Assembly: GCA_963744275.1 (NCBI GenBank)
Contig: CAVUSX010000017.1
Span: 274,048 to 338,047 of the forward strand
Origin: VAZQ01 sp963744275
GTDB lineage: Bacteria > Pseudomonadota > Alphaproteobacteria > Rhizobiales > Xanthobacteraceae
Direction: 5' to 3'
Length of the DNA stretch: 64,000 nt
Shown: positions 61,964-64,000 of the stretch, in pieces
How the letters are laid out: each line of letters begins with the position of its first letter
Position numbering within the stretch: position 1 is the first letter of the stretch
Made by a program: the position numbers and the translations under genes
Notes under the pieces: generated by a model
Seen by the model: only the letters and a program-made list of their open reading frames with translations
What the model was told of the DNA's origin: nothing
Databases searched by the model: none

Positions 61964-63349
61964 ATGGCGAGCGGCCAGTCGAACGTCACGTCGAGCGTCG
62001 ACGTCACCGACATCATGGACGAGCAGACGACCGGTCTGTTCCATGTCCGGATCGTGATACTTTGCGCCTTGATGCTGTTTCTCGATGGCATCGACAATCA
62101 GGGCATTTCCTACGTGGCGCCGGCGCTGACGCAGGCTTGGCATCTCACGCGCGGCGCGCTCGCCCCGGTGTTCACCGCCGGGATCATCGGGGTCGCGCTG
62201 GGCGCGCTGGTGACCGGCCCGCTCACCGACCGGTTCGGCCGCCGCCCGATGATGCTCGGCACCGTGATCTGGTTCTCGCTGCTCACGCTCGCGGTCACCC
62301 AGGCGGGCGACCTCGACGAGCTTCTGGCGCTGCGCTTTCTCGCCTGCCTCGGCCTCGGCGGCCTGGTGCCCATGGCGGTGGTGGTGAGCAGCGAGAATGC
62401 GCCGCGCCGCACCCGCGCCACCATGGTGACGCTGGCGACCTGCGGCTACTCGCTGGGCGCCGCCAGCGGCGGCGTGCTCGCCGCCCAGCTCATTCCGCTC
62501 TACGGCTGGCCCTCGATCTTCTGGGTGGGCGGCATCGCGCCCCTGTTCCTGCTGCTGGCGATGTGGGCCTGGCTGCCCGAATCCGTCCGCCTCCTGGCGC
62601 TGCGACCCGGCACCGGTCCGCGCATCGCCGCCATCCTGCGGCGGGTCAATCCGGCGCTCGAATTTCCCCCGGGCGTGCAGTTCGTCAATTCGCGCGAGCA
62701 GCCCAAGGCCGAATTCCGCCCGTTCCAGCTGTTCACCGAAAGCCGTGCCTCCACCACCTTGCTCTTGTGGGTCATCTTTTTCCTCAACCTCACCGTGCTC
62801 AACCTGCTCAACAGCTGGCTGCCGACGCTGGTCGACACCACCGGCCTGCCGCACGAGCAGGCGCTGCGCATCGCCTCGAGCTTCCAGTTCGGCGGCATGG
62901 TCGGGGTGATCAGCATGGGGGTGCTGGCCGACCGTGTCGGCTTCTTCCGGGTGCTGCCGATCGCATTCCTGGTGGGCGGCACCTGCGTGGGCCTGGTCGG
63001 CTCGGTCGGGACCTCGATCTATCTGATGGTGGCCATGATCGCGGTCGCCGGGTTCTGCAATATCGGCTGCCAGCTCACCAGCGCGGCGCTGGCGGCCTCG
63101 CTCTATCCGACCGACATTCGCGGCACCGGGGTGAATTGGGCGCACGGAGTTGCGCGCATCTTCTCGACCGTCGGTCCGCTCCTGGGCGGCTACCTGCTCA
63201 ATCACGAGTGGCCGCTGCAGTACATTTTCATCATCTTCGCGGTGCCTTTGCTTCTGGCGAGCGCCTGCGTCATGATCCTGGGCGGCATTCGGCGGCTCGG
63301 GACGCCGCTGGCGACCGGGCTTGCCGCCAAGGAAGGCGTTGCGGCATGA
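61964..63349 (+). CDS. MFS aromatic acid:H+ symporter (AAHS/PcaK-like)
   Basis: 461 residues with 12 membrane segments. The first helix CALMLFLDGIDNQGISYVAPAL holds the D-G-x-D motif of the AAHS family. The loop GPLTDRFGRRPMML is the MFS 2-3 signature, and the second half has GVLADRVGFFRV and LYPTDIRGTGVNWAHGVAR. Homologues import 4-hydroxybenzoate, protocatechuate or vanillate. The ATG at 61964 follows GGGAGG. It fits the aromatic-acid enzymes (two UbiD, FAD monooxygenase, CoA ligase) in the window. Confidence 0.87.
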   Translation: MASGQSNVTSSVDVTDIMDEQTTGLFHVRIVILCALMLFLDGIDNQGISYVAPALTQAWHLTRGALAPVFTAGIIGVALGALVTGPLTDRFGRRPMMLGTVIWFSLLTLAVTQAGDLDELLALRFLACLGLGGLVPMAVVVSSENAPRRTRATMVTLATCGYSLGAASGGVLAAQLIPLYGWPSIFWVGGIAPLFLLLAMWAWLPESVRLLALRPGTGPRIAAILRRVNPALEFPPGVQFVNSREQPKAEFRPFQLFTESRASTTLLLWVIFFLNLTVLNLLNSWLPTLVDTTGLPHEQALRIASSFQFGGMVGVISMGVLADRVGFFRVLPIAFLVGGTCVGLVGSVGTSIYLMVAMIAVAGFCNIGCQLTSAALAASLYPTDIRGTGVNWAHGVARIFSTVGPLLGGYLLNHEWPLQYIFIIFAVPLLLASACVMILGGIRRLGTPLATGLAAKEGVAA

Positions 63350-63460
63350 GGGATCAAGCGTGCAGCCCGATCTTTCCCCGGCTCGATTTGATGTGTGTCA
63401 AATGGCGGGCCGTTCATTCGGCGTAACTGAACCTCAAGATATCCTTCGGAGGATCATTCC

Positions 63461-63886
63461 ATGATTGCGAAATCGAAATTCTTCGTTGGAGCCGTCATCA
63501 TCCTCACGGCCGGTTCGGCCGCGCTCGCGAAGGGCGGTGGCCTTCCCAAGCTCGATATCGAGAGGGCTTGTCACGCGTCGGAACAGGCGGTGGCGGCTGT
63601 CATCACCGTTACCAGTGACATGTTCAGCGCGTGCGTGAGCGACGAGAAGGACGCTCGGGATCAGCTCGACAAGAGCTGGGCAACGTACCCGGCCGTCGAC
63701 AAGACGCGGTGTATCCAGCCCAAGGAATACATGCCGGGTTACGTGGAGTGGCTCACCTGCCTCGAGATGGACCGGGACGTGAAAACGATGCGCAAGGAGC
63801 AGCCCGGCCCCGCGAGCAGCACTGACAGGTGCCCGGTCGTTCGATACTTGCCGGATGGCACGATCGTCAGCGTCAACGCTTGCTAG
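63461..63886 (+). CDS. small secreted cysteine-containing protein, unknown function
   Basis: 141 residues. The signal peptide MIAKSKFFVGAVIILTAGSAALA/KG is clear. The mature protein has six cysteines (ERACHA, FSACVSD, KTRCIQP, WLTCLEM, TDRCPVV and the final residue C), which could form three disulfides in the periplasm. The ATG at 63461 has a good CGGAGGA site. The WATYPAVDKTRC and YLPDGTIVSVN segments look conserved-type, but I do not recognise a family. Single gene. Confidence 0.65.
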   Translation: MIAKSKFFVGAVIILTAGSAALAKGGGLPKLDIERACHASEQAVAAVITVTSDMFSACVSDEKDARDQLDKSWATYPAVDKTRCIQPKEYMPGYVEWLTCLEMDRDVKTMRKEQPGPASSTDRCPVVRYLPDGTIVSVNAC

Positions 63887-64000
63887 GGCTTGTTCCGATC
63901 ACGTGGAACCACCCAGTTCGTCATGGCCGCCCCCGGGCATTTCGTGCCGAGGGCCGGCATGACAACCGAGAGATTGCGCCCACGCGACCGGAATGAGTTC
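63885..64000. repeat. intergenic repeat, family R4, inverted partner of 18831-18973, cut by window edge
   Basis: Reverse-complemented it reads GAACTCATTCCGGTCGCG, TCTCTCGGTTGTCATG, GGCGGCCATGACGAACTGGG, CGTGATCGGAACA, matching 18831-18973 in order. About 25 bases of the left copy (the part around CCCACGTCTTTCGCG) are absent here. It starts in the last bases of the secreted protein gene. Confidence 0.72.

Noticed and set aside
1..64000. tRNA, rRNA, riboswitch or phage genes
   Set aside because: I looked for cloverleaf ends, conserved rRNA segments, cobalamin or SAM riboswitch cores and phage structural motifs and saw none that I could support.

Overview
The window is GC-rich DNA from an alphaproteobacterium, most likely Hyphomicrobiales in the Bradyrhizobiaceae/Xanthobacteraceae range. 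The evidence is the alphaproteobacterial sulfite-reductase set (DUF2849-cysI-DUF934), a RopB/Omp31-type porin, many Bug/TctC-type binding proteins, and intergenic palindromic repeats of the kind common in Bradyrhizobium relatives. This placement is inference. I see no rRNA, tRNA, CRISPR array, insertion sequence, prophage or replication origin.

Layout. 1-6.6 kb: a truncated ABC binding protein, an alpha/beta hydrolase, then a tripartite tricarboxylate transporter cluster (Bug receptor, MmgE/PrpD enzyme, tctB, tctA). 6.8-16.6 kb: a double VOC protein, a SET-domain methyltransferase, a PYROXD2-like flavoprotein, and a catabolic group (VOC protein, acyl-CoA synthetase, thioesterase, zinc-type dehydrogenase, UbiD decarboxylase, polysaccharide deacetylase). 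16.8-25.4 kb: two Bug receptors, a lyase gene remnant, a class A beta-lactamase, eutC and eutB separated by an opposite-strand Bug gene, and a second UbiD. 25.5-30.2 kb: molybdenum hydroxylase subunits M and L without the iron-sulfur subunit, an HAD phosphatase and a zinc-ribbon protein. 30.3-37 kb: sulfate assimilation (cysK, cysNC, cysD, DUF2849, cysI, DUF934) with no cysH. 37-47.9 kb: an amidohydrolase, a porin behind an AT-rich leader, a short-chain fatty acid transporter, a secreted VOC protein, a Tat-exported amidohydrolase, alanine dehydrogenase, a Bug receptor, a cysteine hydrolase and an EamA exporter. 48-56.3 kb: two runs combining catabolic enzymes with Bug receptors (VOC, FAD monooxygenase, Bug, gamma-glutamyltransferase; then bicupin, Bug, TPP enzyme). 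56.5-64 kb: a beta-propeller protein, a 2-hydroxyacid dehydrogenase, an M24-fold protein, two MFS transporters and a small secreted protein.

The genes suggest a metabolic generalist that scavenges organic acids and aromatic compounds. Six Bug receptors are present but only one TctAB membrane pair.

About 20 otherwise intact genes need one or more single-base shifts (roughly 30 in all) to read through. Many lie in short homopolymers or GC repeats. I treat these genes as real and the shifts as probable consensus errors, and I give the position of each. A few oddities are not explained by simple shifts: an APS-kinase domain with no recognisable P-loop or lid, a hydrolase without its nucleophile, and a dehydrogenase without its catalytic histidine.
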